A stretch of DNA of 64,000 nucleotides from the NCBI GenBank assembly GCA_017442825.1, contig JAFRYZ010000037.1:1-64000 (forward strand). The letters are read 5' to 3'. The notes beneath the pieces were generated by a model. That model saw only the letters and a program-made list of their open reading frames with translations. It was not told where the DNA came from and searched no databases. The DNA is from Prevotella sp. Its GTDB lineage: Bacteria > Bacteroidota > Bacteroidia > Bacteroidales > Bacteroidaceae. A program made the translations under genes and the position numbers. Below, in pieces: positions 17,142 to 25,147 of the stretch. How positions within the stretch are numbered: position 1 is the stretch's first letter; each line of letters opens with the position of its first letter.

Positions 17142-17173
17142 GAAAAAAGCGGTGAACCATGTGGTTCGCCGCC
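17142..17173 (-). terminator. Terminator of the 17271-18215 gene
   Basis: GCGGTGAACCA (17149-17159) pairs with TGGTTCGCCGC (17162-17172), followed on the minus strand by TTTTTTC. It is closely similar to the hairpin at 14609-14638. Confidence 0.75.
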
Positions 17174-17186
17174 TTGATTTTCTCCT

Positions 17187-17268
17187 CTTAACCTTTCCCC
17201 TCCCCTAAACAGGGGAGGACGGGAGGGGTTTCGTTTCTCCCCCTAAACAGGGGGAGTCAGAGGGGGTC
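17187..17268. repeat. GC-rich hairpin repeat pair (family H), copy 3
   Basis: Third near-identical copy of the two-unit hairpin repeat, directly after the stop of the 17271 gene. This makes the sequence of C-terminal codons, hairpin repeat and terminator a threefold repeated block at 14.6, 15.6 and 17.1 kb. Confidence 0.85.
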
Positions 17269-17270
17269 TC

Positions 17271-18215
17271 TTATTTCAGCTGAGCACCAGCAACGTTGAA
17301 CTTCTTGCCAGCCTTAACGATAACAACCTTACCGTTCTCAACATACTTCTTAACAGAAGCAGCTTCAGCCTTGTCAGCAACAACACCATTGATACCAGCG
17401 GTCTCTGTAACTACAGAAGCATCCAGCTTGCTCTCAGAGAATACGAAACCGTCGATGGTCACCTTAGAACCCTGAGCGTGGAGGAGGTATGTACCTGCTT
17501 CAGCATAAACCGGGAAAGAGATGATGCCCAGACCATTGATCTTCTGGTCAGCAATGTCAGCACCCCAAGCAATCTTCTCCGGCCAACGGAGACCTGTTCC
17601 GTCGCAGTAAATGTTAGAGGGATCCTGTGCTGCAGTGAAGTAGCCATCAGCGTCAGCAGGAAGAGTGTAGTTGATGTCCATAGCACCTTCAGGACCTGCC
17701 TTGAGCAAGTGCTGGGTATAGGTGTAAGCCATTACAGGAGGATTGGAAACGGCAGTACCTTCCCAAACATAATACTGCTTGTTGGAAGACAGCTTGCAGA
17801 TAGCATAAAGGAAACCATCCTTTTTAACATTGAACTGAATAACAGCACCAGCAGTAGGACAAGAAGTCAGCGTTGGAGCGGGAGACGGGTTCATCTGTCC
17901 CTGAACACCAGTAGTAGCTTTATATTCAGTACCACCAATGTTGACAGCCTTTGCATTGTCTGCTTCACCAGCCAAAGCAGTAGCCTTGTAACCGATGTTG
18001 TCGTAAGGAGTTACCATATCAACATTTTCTGATGAGCATAATACAGCACCAGCAGCAAGGTTGTAACCCATAACATCAGCGCCTTTTGAGTCCTGACCAA
18101 CAACAGTCATTTCCATGCCAGCGAAGAGTGTTTCAGTGTCAACGAAAGCACTTTCCTGTGCGAAAGCTCCCATAGACATCGTCATGGCAGCTACGATAAG
18201 TAAACTTTTTTTCAT
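17271..18215 (-). CDS. Secreted protein of unknown function, type IX-like tail
   Basis: 314 residues from ATG 18215 (MKKSLLIVAAMTMSMGAFAQ, signal peptide). The body is beta-rich with no catalytic motif I recognise; segments include VMGYNLAAGAVLCSSENVDM, FNVKKDGFLYAICKLSSNKQ and SKVTIDGFVFSESKLD. The last 30 residues (KKYVENGKVVIVKAGKKFN then VAGAQLK) are almost identical to the tail of the 15720 gene and to the stump at 14746. It lies downstream of susC-susD-lipoprotein on the same strand without a clear promoter of its own, so it may be read from the same transcript. It is probably exported and attached outside the cell; a role in polysaccharide binding is a guess from position. Confidence 0.78.
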   Translation of the reverse strand: MKKSLLIVAAMTMSMGAFAQESAFVDTETLFAGMEMTVVGQDSKGADVMGYNLAAGAVLCSSENVDMVTPYDNIGYKATALAGEADNAKAVNIGGTEYKATTGVQGQMNPSPAPTLTSCPTAGAVIQFNVKKDGFLYAICKLSSNKQYYVWEGTAVSNPPVMAYTYTQHLLKAGPEGAMDINYTLPADADGYFTAAQDPSNIYCDGTGLRWPEKIAWGADIADQKINGLGIISFPVYAEAGTYLLHAQGSKVTIDGFVFSESKLDASVVTETAGINGVVADKAEAASVKKYVENGKVVIVKAGKKFNVAGAQLK

Positions 18216-18291
18216 AATTGTAAGTTTTAAAAAATGAATAAATAAAAAATAATTGATGTGCACGAAGCACTTGTTTGTTCTGTTAGTAAAT

Positions 18292-18324
18292 CTGCGTCAG
18301 GGGACATGTTATCCCCTGACGCAG
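18292..18324. other. Strong hairpin after the lipoprotein gene, no T-run
   Basis: CTGCGTCAGGGGA (18292-18304) pairs perfectly with TCCCCTGACGCAG (18312-18324). It follows the lipoprotein stop by 5 bases on the transcribed minus strand but has no T-run, so it looks like an RNA-stability or processing hairpin rather than a full terminator. It may lower the level of the downstream gene relative to susCD. Confidence 0.6.
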
Positions 18325-18329
18325 GAATA

Positions 18330-18830
18330 TTATTTTACGATCTCTTCCTCAACTTTTACCGCTTCAGTGACATCGTACATATAAGAAGTCGTTGAACGAC
18401 CCACCTTCACATTGACGACAAAGGCAGCGCTGAGCAGACTTCCGTCGTTGCTAAGACCATAAATCTTCAGCAGCTGTGAAGTTCCATTGACCAAAGCGTC
18501 GCCGGTAACACTGAACTGGAAGCCCTTGCCAGCATACCACACATTAACTTGAGGGATTTCAATCGTCAAGCCCATATCAGGACATGTAATAGTCAGAGAG
18601 CTGATACCCGTCTTTTCAGTAGCACTGAAGGTAAACGTTCCAGGATTGTATCCTTCGTGCTTTCCTTGTTTGTCTTCCCATTTGATATGGAACTGACCCT
18701 GATAGGTTCCTGCTGTCGCGATTTCCGGAGTAGTATCGTGGGGAATCGGACCCTCACCGTCGCTGCCACAGCTGACAAACGCCATCATTGCCAGGCAAGC
18801 GAATAAGCCTAAAACATATTTTTTCATCAT
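18330..18830 (-). CDS. Small lipoprotein of the SusCD locus
   Basis: 166 residues, starting with two adjacent Met codons. A lipoprotein signal peptide ends in AFVSC (Cys at about residue 21), followed by GSDGEGPIP, which lacks the basic residues seen at retained lipoproteins and suits export to the surface. The body is beta-rich (GTYQGQFHIKWEDKQGKH, SSLTITCPDMGLTIEIP, VNVKVGRSTTSYMYDV). No named family is recognised. It lies 25 bases after susD, in the place where surface glycan-binding proteins are usually encoded, though it is smaller than most of them. Confidence 0.8.
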   Translation of the reverse strand: MMKKYVLGLFACLAMMAFVSCGSDGEGPIPHDTTPEIATAGTYQGQFHIKWEDKQGKHEGYNPGTFTFSATEKTGISSLTITCPDMGLTIEIPQVNVWYAGKGFQFSVTGDALVNGTSQLLKIYGLSNDGSLLSAAFVVNVKVGRSTTSYMYDVTEAVKVEEEIVK

Positions 18831-18855
18831 CTTGTTTTTACTTTAAATGTTAGTA

Positions 18856-20727
18856 TTACTTTTCAAGCTCAGGTTCAACAGCTTTGTCTGCCAGCACAAC
18901 ATAGCCAGGATTCTGGTCTTCCATAGAGATGGCTGTGTTACTTGAAATTTCGTTCGTAGGAATCGGACGATATAACTTGTAATTCTTAGCAGCAGCATCC
19001 ATCATCTGAGTAGCAGTGGTGACATACTTGTTGAATTCAACGTTGTAGCGAACCAGCTGCTTGGTGCGGCGGAGGTCCATCCAACGGTGTCCTTCAGCAT
19101 AGAGCTCACGAGCACGCTCGTCGAGAATGAGATCCAGCGGAGACAACGAGCTTTCGAATGCAGAGCTCATGTTGTAGTTGATATTGTTCTGCAGATACTC
19201 ATCGAAGCTACCCAAGGCTACCAAGCCGGCGCGCTTGCGCACCTGATTGACCTTCTCAAGAGCCTTATCGGTCTGACCAGCCATGAAGTAAGCCTCAGCA
19301 GCCACCAAATAAAGGTCGCTGACGTGCATCAGGACGATGTCGCGATAGTCGTTCTTTGAGCCCAGCTGTGCAGAGTTGGGATCGTCGAACTTCTTCACAC
19401 AGACACCATTCTCTGTAGCAGCATTAAACTGATCGACAGACATGATGCTCTTCTTGAAATTACCTTCGGCATCGAACGAATAAGTAATCACGTTAGGAAC
19501 AGAGAGGATAGCAGCCTTCACTTGATTGATGTAGGAGCCCTTCATGAATTTGTTCTTGTATGATTTGAAGTATGACTCAGCCATTGCTTCAGTCCACCAA
19601 TAGGGGAAGAACTGAAGTTGGATGCCCTTTGGGCCATCAGGACCATAGTATGAATAATAACCGGTTCCATTAGGTCCCCAATCGCTTCCATTATAGTTAT
19701 AGAACGTTGCCATAAAGGTATCATTCCAACGATGATCAGCCTGCTCAAAGAGCAACATAGACTTCTCAGACTGCTGGTTGTCGCTGCCCACCTGCTTGCA
19801 GCCGGTCTTGGCACATTCACCATAGTAGCCGCCGAAGTTGTTCTCCATGCTGTGACCACCCGTACCAACGTCACCAGGATATCCATTGCGCTCATATTGA
19901 ACGGAGAAGATTTCCTCAGCATTGTTTTCGTTGGTGGGCGACCACTTTTCTGCAAACGACATGGTCAGATCACCGCTGAAGCCGCCTGCGCTGCAAGCTG
20001 TTTCAGCCCATTTAGCAGCCTCGTTGAAATAGTTTGTACCCTTCGTGGTATAAGTTCCTTTGGCTACATCAACATATTCAGTTTCGAGATCCCAACCTGC
20101 AGCGAGGTTCACCTTTGCCAAGAGTGCGGCAACAGCTTGCTTGCTGGCATGTCCTTCATGGCTTTGCGCTGCCAATGAGGAATTGTTGTACAGGTCGGTC
20201 AGGTCTTCAATCAATGCCGGATAGATTTCGGTCAGCGGAGTGCGCGGATAATCGGTATTGGCATTGTTGATGTAGGTGGTGACGTAAGGTACGGCACCAA
20301 ACTGCTGTGTCAGAATGTAATAGCCATAAGCACGGATGAAACGGGCTTCCTGTGCAATGGTCGATGCCTCACCTGCATAGCTAAGAGAAGCGTTTGCATA
20401 GTTGATCATCTTGTAAACATTCGCATAGAAGTCGGAGACTTTGTCGTTGTCGGCAGTCAGGAAGTAGGTATTGAAGTCGCCGCCATCATGTCCACGAGTA
20501 TTGATGTAGAGGTCAGTACCCTGGCTATAGATTTCAGGAACGAATACGATATCCTTCATGCTCTCATAGGCAGAAGAAAGCATCGCCTGTGGGTTGTTGC
20601 CTAAGTAGTCGTCGGCAGTCTGGCCACCAGCTGACTTGTTCTCTGCATCGAGGAAGTCGCTACAGCTGGTCAGTGCGACACCGGCAAAGAGGGCAACAAT
20701 TACTGATTTATAAATATATGTTTTCAT
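18856..20727 (-). CDS. SusD-like outer-membrane nutrient-binding lipoprotein
   Basis: 623 residues from ATG 20727 (MKTYIYKSVIVALFAGVALTSC; lipobox LTSC). SusD-family features are the N-terminal SDFLDAENKSAGGQTADDYL, the TPR-like helical core (ARFIRAYGYYILTQQFGAVPYVT), and the C-terminal RagB/SusD block with RDIVLMHVSDLYLVAAEAYF, KVNQVRKRAGL and LDLILDERARELYAEGHRW. It forms the lid of the SusC transporter and captures glycans. The frame also extends 15 codons upstream, but that part is the intergenic region after susC. The gap to the susC stop is 22 bases. A pectin ligand is inferred only from the pectin enzymes in the window. Confidence 0.95.
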   Translation of the reverse strand: MKTYIYKSVIVALFAGVALTSCSDFLDAENKSAGGQTADDYLGNNPQAMLSSAYESMKDIVFVPEIYSQGTDLYINTRGHDGGDFNTYFLTADNDKVSDFYANVYKMINYANASLSYAGEASTIAQEARFIRAYGYYILTQQFGAVPYVTTYINNANTDYPRTPLTEIYPALIEDLTDLYNNSSLAAQSHEGHASKQAVAALLAKVNLAAGWDLETEYVDVAKGTYTTKGTNYFNEAAKWAETACSAGGFSGDLTMSFAEKWSPTNENNAEEIFSVQYERNGYPGDVGTGGHSMENNFGGYYGECAKTGCKQVGSDNQQSEKSMLLFEQADHRWNDTFMATFYNYNGSDWGPNGTGYYSYYGPDGPKGIQLQFFPYWWTEAMAESYFKSYKNKFMKGSYINQVKAAILSVPNVITYSFDAEGNFKKSIMSVDQFNAATENGVCVKKFDDPNSAQLGSKNDYRDIVLMHVSDLYLVAAEAYFMAGQTDKALEKVNQVRKRAGLVALGSFDEYLQNNINYNMSSAFESSLSPLDLILDERARELYAEGHRWMDLRRTKQLVRYNVEFNKYVTTATQMMDAAAKNYKLYRPIPTNEISSNTAISMEDQNPGYVVLADKAVEPELEK

Positions 20728-20749
20728 TATTGTCTTGTTTTTATTGATT

Positions 20750-23700
20750 TTAGAACTTAATGCTTGCACCAATCTGATAGGTTACAGTACTTGGACCGTC
20801 GTTCTTCAGACTTGCGTTAGCCCATTCCGGATCGAATCCCTTGTACTTGGTGAAGACGAACGGATTGGTAACGGTAAAGTAGAGACGCAGGTGGTTGCAA
20901 CCGAACTTGTTAATCCAAGCCTTCGGGAAGGTATAGCCCAAACTGATGTTCTGCACCTTCAGGTAGCTGGTGTTAACCACGCAGCGAGCGTTGTTCCAAT
21001 AGTCTGCCATAGTACCAAGACCGTTGTTGTCGGCACGGGTAGCGATGGGGAAGTCACCGTAGTGAGTAGTCTCTTGGAAAACAGGGTTGACATAGGTACC
21101 GTCAGCCAAGACATCGTCAGCATCGATAATCTGTCCTGCAGGGATGTAATAGTCTGAATTCAGACGCATACGTCCGCGGTCGTCAAGAGCTTCGTAACGG
21201 TTCAGGAAGTTAGAGTAAGCCTTTGAGCCCAACTTTGCATACATAGAGAATGAGAAGTCCCAGTTCTTCCATGACAGGTTGGAGGTGAAGCTTCCAATCC
21301 AAGTTGGGTCTGCACGCATGATGCGGCGGTCTAAGTCGTTGATGGTACCATCGTTGTTCTGATCGACAATCCAAGGCTGACCTTCCTTCTGACCATAGAC
21401 AGCATAGTAATAGTCATATTCCTTCATAGTAGTACCAGGACGAAGGCCCTTGTTGGTAGCTGCAGGAATATCGGGAACGACCATGTCGCGGTCTGAAACG
21501 ATACCACCTACTTCCCAAGCATAGACGTTGTTAACTGGCGAACCGATGAAGAGGCTCTGTGTGGTGACATTAGAACCTGTTACGCGGTCACCTGTACCGT
21601 TGATTTCAAGCACCTTGTTCTTGTTGTGAGAGAAGGATAAGGTGGTTTCCCAGTTCCAGTCCTTGGTCTTCACGTTGACCGTTGTCAAGCTGAACTCGAT
21701 ACCGGTGTTGCGTACAGAACCGATGTTGGTCGTCATTGTACCACCACCAGCTTCGAGCGGGAGCTGTACCTTGTAGAGCAGGTCAACAGACTTCTTGTTG
21801 TACCAGTCGAAGCTACCACGGATGCGGTCGCGGAGGAAGCCGAAGTCTAAACCAATGTTCCATTCATGAGACTTTTCCCACTTCAAATCCTTGTTGACTA
21901 CGCTTGATGGATAGTAACCGTTGTAGTAGGTTGTTCCGAACGGATAATAAACAGGACCTGCAACGGTCTGCTGAGTAGCAAAGCTGCCGATACCATCGTT
22001 GTTACCGGTGATACCATAAGAGAGACGGAGCTTCAAGTTGCTGATCCAGTCAACCTTCTTGACAAACTCTTCTTCAGAAGCACGCCATGCAACGGCAACA
22101 GAGGGGAAGCAACCCCAACGGTTACCTTCGGCAAACTTAGAAGAACCATCCCAACGAACAGTACCTGTCAAGTAGTAGCGGTTCTTCCAGTTGTAGTTGG
22201 CACGGAGAGCATAAGAAATCATGCTCGACTCTGAGTAAGAAGTCTTAGAGTTGTCACCGTCGTAAGTACCGGTGTTCATGTTCCACCAGTCTGTACCTTC
22301 CATTACGTTGGTAGCAGCCCAGTAGTTGTTCTCGGTATTACCCTTTTCCATAGAGAACAGACCCATCAAGTTGATGTTGTGGTCTTTGGCAATCGTGGTA
22401 TTGTAGGTAATAACGTTGTCCCATGTCCAAGAGAAGTTGCGATAGTTGGTTACGTTGGCTTGGTTGATTTTCTCTGTGCCATCGTATCCGTTTTGGTCGT
22501 CTCTGTAAGCTTTGCCTGTAACGGGATTTACATAACCGTCGAAATAGCCGTGACGGTAAGAGGTGTAGTTCGGAGAGAACGTAGTCTTGAAATCAAGTCC
22601 TTTCAGAATGTCGAACTTCAAGTAGAAGTTACCAAGAATACGCCAAGTTTCGCGCTTGGTCTTGGAACTCTTCATCAAGTCGAGCGGACTGATGGCAGAA
22701 GTAAACTGGTTGCCATCTGTACCGAAAGCAGTGTTCAGACCCGGATTGTGAATGATGTTACCCTCGGCATCGTAAGCTGCCATAAACGGATTGGCGCGGA
22801 AGCCTTCCTGAATGGCGTTGTCATCAGCATAGTGGTTATTGATGCTGGCTACGTTCACGCTGAAACCGGCACTGATTACCTTGTTGATCTTCGCGTCAAC
22901 ACTACCCTTGAAGTTGTAGCGCTTCTGCTCGTCACCGATATAGATACCCTTTTCCTGGTTGAAACCGACACCGAAGTGATAGTTCACGCTGGCGCTACCG
23001 CCGCTGACAGCGAGGAAGTGGTTCTGCTGGCGACCGGTCTGTGTCACCAAGTCGGGCCAGTTCACGTTGCGGCCTTCAAGATACAATTTGTCCAAGATAA
23101 ATTCTCCGCTGGTGGAATGCTCTGCCAACTTGCCCTGATAGAAGGAAGCCTGAGAGAATCCATAAACAGGATGAGCTACTGGCATAGCGTCGATATCACC
23201 GGCAAACTCGGTGAATTTGCGCATACGATAGCTATAGAACTGTGATGCATCCTGGAATTCCGGCATGCGGGCAGTCTTGGTCCAACCGAAATATCCGTCG
23301 TAGCTGATGGTCGGCTTCTGCTCTTTGCTGACGCCGGCACCACTCTTCGTTGTTACCATAACGACACCTGCCGTAGCACGTGAACCGTAGATGGCAGTAG
23401 AAGAAGCATCTTTCAAAATGTCAATCTTCTCGATGTCCTGTGGGTTGAGCCACTGGATATCAGAACACATAACACCATCGACAACATAAAGAGGTGTGGT
23501 GTCACTGTTGATAGAAGACTTACCACGAATCTCGATGTTAAAGTCACCACCGGCACGACCGCTGGTCTGTGTAATGTTCACACCAGGATTGCTACCCTGC
23601 AGGTTACCCATGACTGTAGAGGCACCCTTGGCATTGAGTTGCTCAGTGTTAACAGAAGAAACAGAACCGGTCAAGTCTGATTTCTTCATCGTACCGTAAC

Positions 23701-24025
23701 CAACGACAACGACTTCGTCGAGGGCTTGGTTGTCCTCTTTCATTGCGATGTCGAAGCGTGACTTGTTACCAACGGTGAACTGCTGGTCGGTATAGCCGAC
23801 GTAGGTCACCTTGATTACTGAAGACGGCTTGGCGTTGTTGATGGTGAAGTTACCGTCCAAGTCGGTGATAGCGGCTGGCTGGCCGTCCATCAGGACTGTA
23901 ACACCAATCATCGGCTCGCCTGCAGCGTCCTTCACTGTACCTGAAACGGTCTGCTGTGCATACGCAACAAAGCAGAACAAACTCAGGAGCAGAGCCATCG
24001 AGGCTCGTTTGATTTGTAGATACAT
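20750..24025 (-). CDS. SusC-like TonB-dependent outer-membrane transporter
   Basis: 1091 residues. Signal peptide (SMALLLSLFCFVAYAQ), a CarboxypepD_reg-like domain (VSGTVKDAAGEPMIGVTV ... TDLDGNFTI, about residues 25-105), the SusC-specific LDEVVVVGYGTMKKSDLTGSV, a plug domain (about 120-230, with PLYVVDGV and IEKIDILKDASSTAIYGS), then a 22-strand barrel ending in VTYQIGASIKF. It imports oligosaccharides with SusD using TonB energy. The gene is first in the susC-susD-lipoprotein run. Its promoter is at 24100-24130, and a 22-bp repeat array lies about 300 bases further upstream. There is no adjacent hybrid two-component or ECF-sigma regulator. Confidence 0.96.
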   Translation of the reverse strand: MYLQIKRASMALLLSLFCFVAYAQQTVSGTVKDAAGEPMIGVTVLMDGQPAAITDLDGNFTINNAKPSSVIKVTYVGYTDQQFTVGNKSRFDIAMKEDNQALDEVVVVGYGTMKKSDLTGSVSSVNTEQLNAKGASTVMGNLQGSNPGVNITQTSGRAGGDFNIEIRGKSSINSDTTPLYVVDGVMCSDIQWLNPQDIEKIDILKDASSTAIYGSRATAGVVMVTTKSGAGVSKEQKPTISYDGYFGWTKTARMPEFQDASQFYSYRMRKFTEFAGDIDAMPVAHPVYGFSQASFYQGKLAEHSTSGEFILDKLYLEGRNVNWPDLVTQTGRQQNHFLAVSGGSASVNYHFGVGFNQEKGIYIGDEQKRYNFKGSVDAKINKVISAGFSVNVASINNHYADDNAIQEGFRANPFMAAYDAEGNIIHNPGLNTAFGTDGNQFTSAISPLDLMKSSKTKRETWRILGNFYLKFDILKGLDFKTTFSPNYTSYRHGYFDGYVNPVTGKAYRDDQNGYDGTEKINQANVTNYRNFSWTWDNVITYNTTIAKDHNINLMGLFSMEKGNTENNYWAATNVMEGTDWWNMNTGTYDGDNSKTSYSESSMISYALRANYNWKNRYYLTGTVRWDGSSKFAEGNRWGCFPSVAVAWRASEEEFVKKVDWISNLKLRLSYGITGNNDGIGSFATQQTVAGPVYYPFGTTYYNGYYPSSVVNKDLKWEKSHEWNIGLDFGFLRDRIRGSFDWYNKKSVDLLYKVQLPLEAGGGTMTTNIGSVRNTGIEFSLTTVNVKTKDWNWETTLSFSHNKNKVLEINGTGDRVTGSNVTTQSLFIGSPVNNVYAWEVGGIVSDRDMVVPDIPAATNKGLRPGTTMKEYDYYYAVYGQKEGQPWIVDQNNDGTINDLDRRIMRADPTWIGSFTSNLSWKNWDFSFSMYAKLGSKAYSNFLNRYEALDDRGRMRLNSDYYIPAGQIIDADDVLADGTYVNPVFQETTHYGDFPIATRADNNGLGTMADYWNNARCVVNTSYLKVQNISLGYTFPKAWINKFGCNHLRLYFTVTNPFVFTKYKGFDPEWANASLKNDGPSTVTYQIGASIKF

Positions 24026-24099
24026 AATTGTTGTTTTAGTTATACATTGATTGATAGATAGTTACAGACATGGTTTTTGCAGTCTTTGGAAATTTGGGG

Positions 24100-24130
24100 C
24101 AAATTTAAACATTATTATTGAATCGACCAA
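24100..24130 (-). promoter_or_regulatory. Promoter of susC
   Basis: On the minus strand TTG (24128-24130), 20 bases, TAAATTTG (24100-24107). The leader would be about 70 bases. The rest of the 536-base gap to merR is AT-rich, with a CGCGCGCG/TATATATA alternating stretch near 24201-24232, and otherwise holds only the array at 24414-24565. Confidence 0.6.
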
Positions 24131-24413
24131 GTGTTTTTGCAAAAAAAACGAAACGAGGATTAACTTTAACATTCGGAATTTTACCGAGAAACTGTTAAAA
24201 CTCGCGCGCGTACATATATTTATATATATTATTGGGGCAGTTAAAGGCGTGTTTGCCAACTCATTGGTTTACCCATTCTTGTGATTTTTTTCGCAAAAAA
24301 ATATCATAATATCATTTTTAAGCCTAACGCATTGACTATAAGAGCGTTAAACAGTGATATTTTAGTGTGATTAGTGATAATTTTGTATGACGAGTATTAT
24401 TTGAAAATCCGGA

Positions 24414-24565
24414 ATTACCAACACTCTACTGAATTCTGGTAACCCAATTACCAAACGTTTGGTAAACACATTACAAACACTCGGTAAGGGCATTACCGAA
24501 TAGCGGTAATCCGATTACCAATAAGTGGGAATGGGTTTACAAAAAAGTGGTTACGGGATTACTAA
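24414..24565. repeat. 22-bp dyad array upstream of susC
   Basis: ATTACCAA-like boxes occur at 24414, 24447, 24470, 24492, 24514, 24536 and 24558, so spacing is 33, 23, then 22 four times. Each is followed by a GGTAA half-site about 12 bases on, giving dyads ATTACC...GGTAAT. The last box contains the merR stop codon. It could be a multi-site operator or an old tandem repeat; no spacers of CRISPR type are present. Confidence 0.8.
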
Positions 24566-24909
24566 ACCAAACCGCCCATGTGGCGTTTGAGGTCTTGCAG
24601 TTGGTCGCGAACTGAAATCAGGGTATCGAGGATGTCGGTACTCTTCTCTGCCCCACTGCGGTTCTTGTTGAGCATCTTACGTGCGGCAGCCAGTTTGAAG
24701 CCGCGCACCTTCACCAGGTTGTAGATGACTTTGATTTGCTCGATATCCTTTTCGGTATATTGGCGCACGTTGTTACCTGTAGTCTTCGGGCGCAGATGGG
24801 GAAACTCGGTTTCCCAATAGCGCAGAAGGCTTTCGTTGACTTCGAGCATTTGGGCTACTTCCTTGATGGAATAATACAACTTATGCGATTTGTTCTTGTT
24901 CAGTGCCAT
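24562..24909 (-). CDS. MerR-family transcriptional regulator
   Basis: 115 residues from ATG 24909 (MALNKNKSHKLYYSIKEVAQML). The winged helix-turn-helix is clear: YYSIKEVAQMLEVNESLLRYWETEFPHL, then VRQYTEKDIEQIKVIYNLV and FKLAAARKML. A short coiled-coil segment ends the protein; there is no ligand domain. The frame is open 43 codons further upstream, but that stretch is only the 7-bp repeat translated as SQLSTLNSQLSTLNS and should not be counted. This regulator next to alaS is a conserved Bacteroidetes pair. Its targets are unknown; the dyad array at its own 3' end and upstream of susC is one candidate. Confidence 0.88.
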   Translation of the reverse strand: MALNKNKSHKLYYSIKEVAQMLEVNESLLRYWETEFPHLRPKTTGNNVRQYTEKDIEQIKVIYNLVKVRGFKLAAARKMLNKNRSGAEKSTDILDTLISVRDQLQDLKRHMGGLV

Positions 24910-24913
24910 TTTT

Positions 24914-24982
24914 GTTGAGAGTCGAGAGTTGAGAGTCGAGAGTTGAGAGTTGAGAGTCGAGAGTTGAGAGATGAGAGTTGAG
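24914..24982. repeat. 7-bp tandem array, GAGAGTT type (family F), copy 1
   Basis: About ten units of period 7 (GAGAGTT, GAGAGTC, GAGATGA) just upstream of the merR start, in its leader. It begins 5 bases before the ATG, leaving no room for a normal ribosome site. A second array lies at 43178-43241. Confidence 0.85.
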
Positions 24983-25069
24983 TTCGAACGAGGGTTTACA
25001 TCATTATCAATTTGGGGCAAAGGTACGAAATAATTCATAATACATCATTCATAATTCATAATTATTTTC

Positions 25070-25077
25070 TACCTTTG
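25070..25077 (+). promoter_or_regulatory. -7 element of alaS
   Basis: TACCTTTG, 71 bases before the alaS ATG. No good TTTG at the -33 position. On the minus strand another TACCTTTG (25018-25025) probably drives merR. Confidence 0.5.
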
Positions 25078-25147
25078 TGCCGTTTTTAACGGAATAAGCA
25101 ATTTGCTTACTACCAACTACCATTCGTCAACTATAAACAACAAAGAT

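Noticed and set aside
24201-24232. Alternating CGCGCGCG/TATATATA stretch as a special structure upstream of susC
   Set aside because: Short, and the AT-rich intergenic setting makes it unremarkable; no conserved neighbour or gene signal is attached to it.
24414-24565. CRISPR array
   Set aside because: The unit is 22 bp in total with no unique spacers, and there are no cas genes.
24910-25038. N-terminal extension of the MerR protein by 43 codons
   Set aside because: The extension is mainly the 7-bp array read as SQLSTLNS repeats; the protein family starts at the ATG at 24909.
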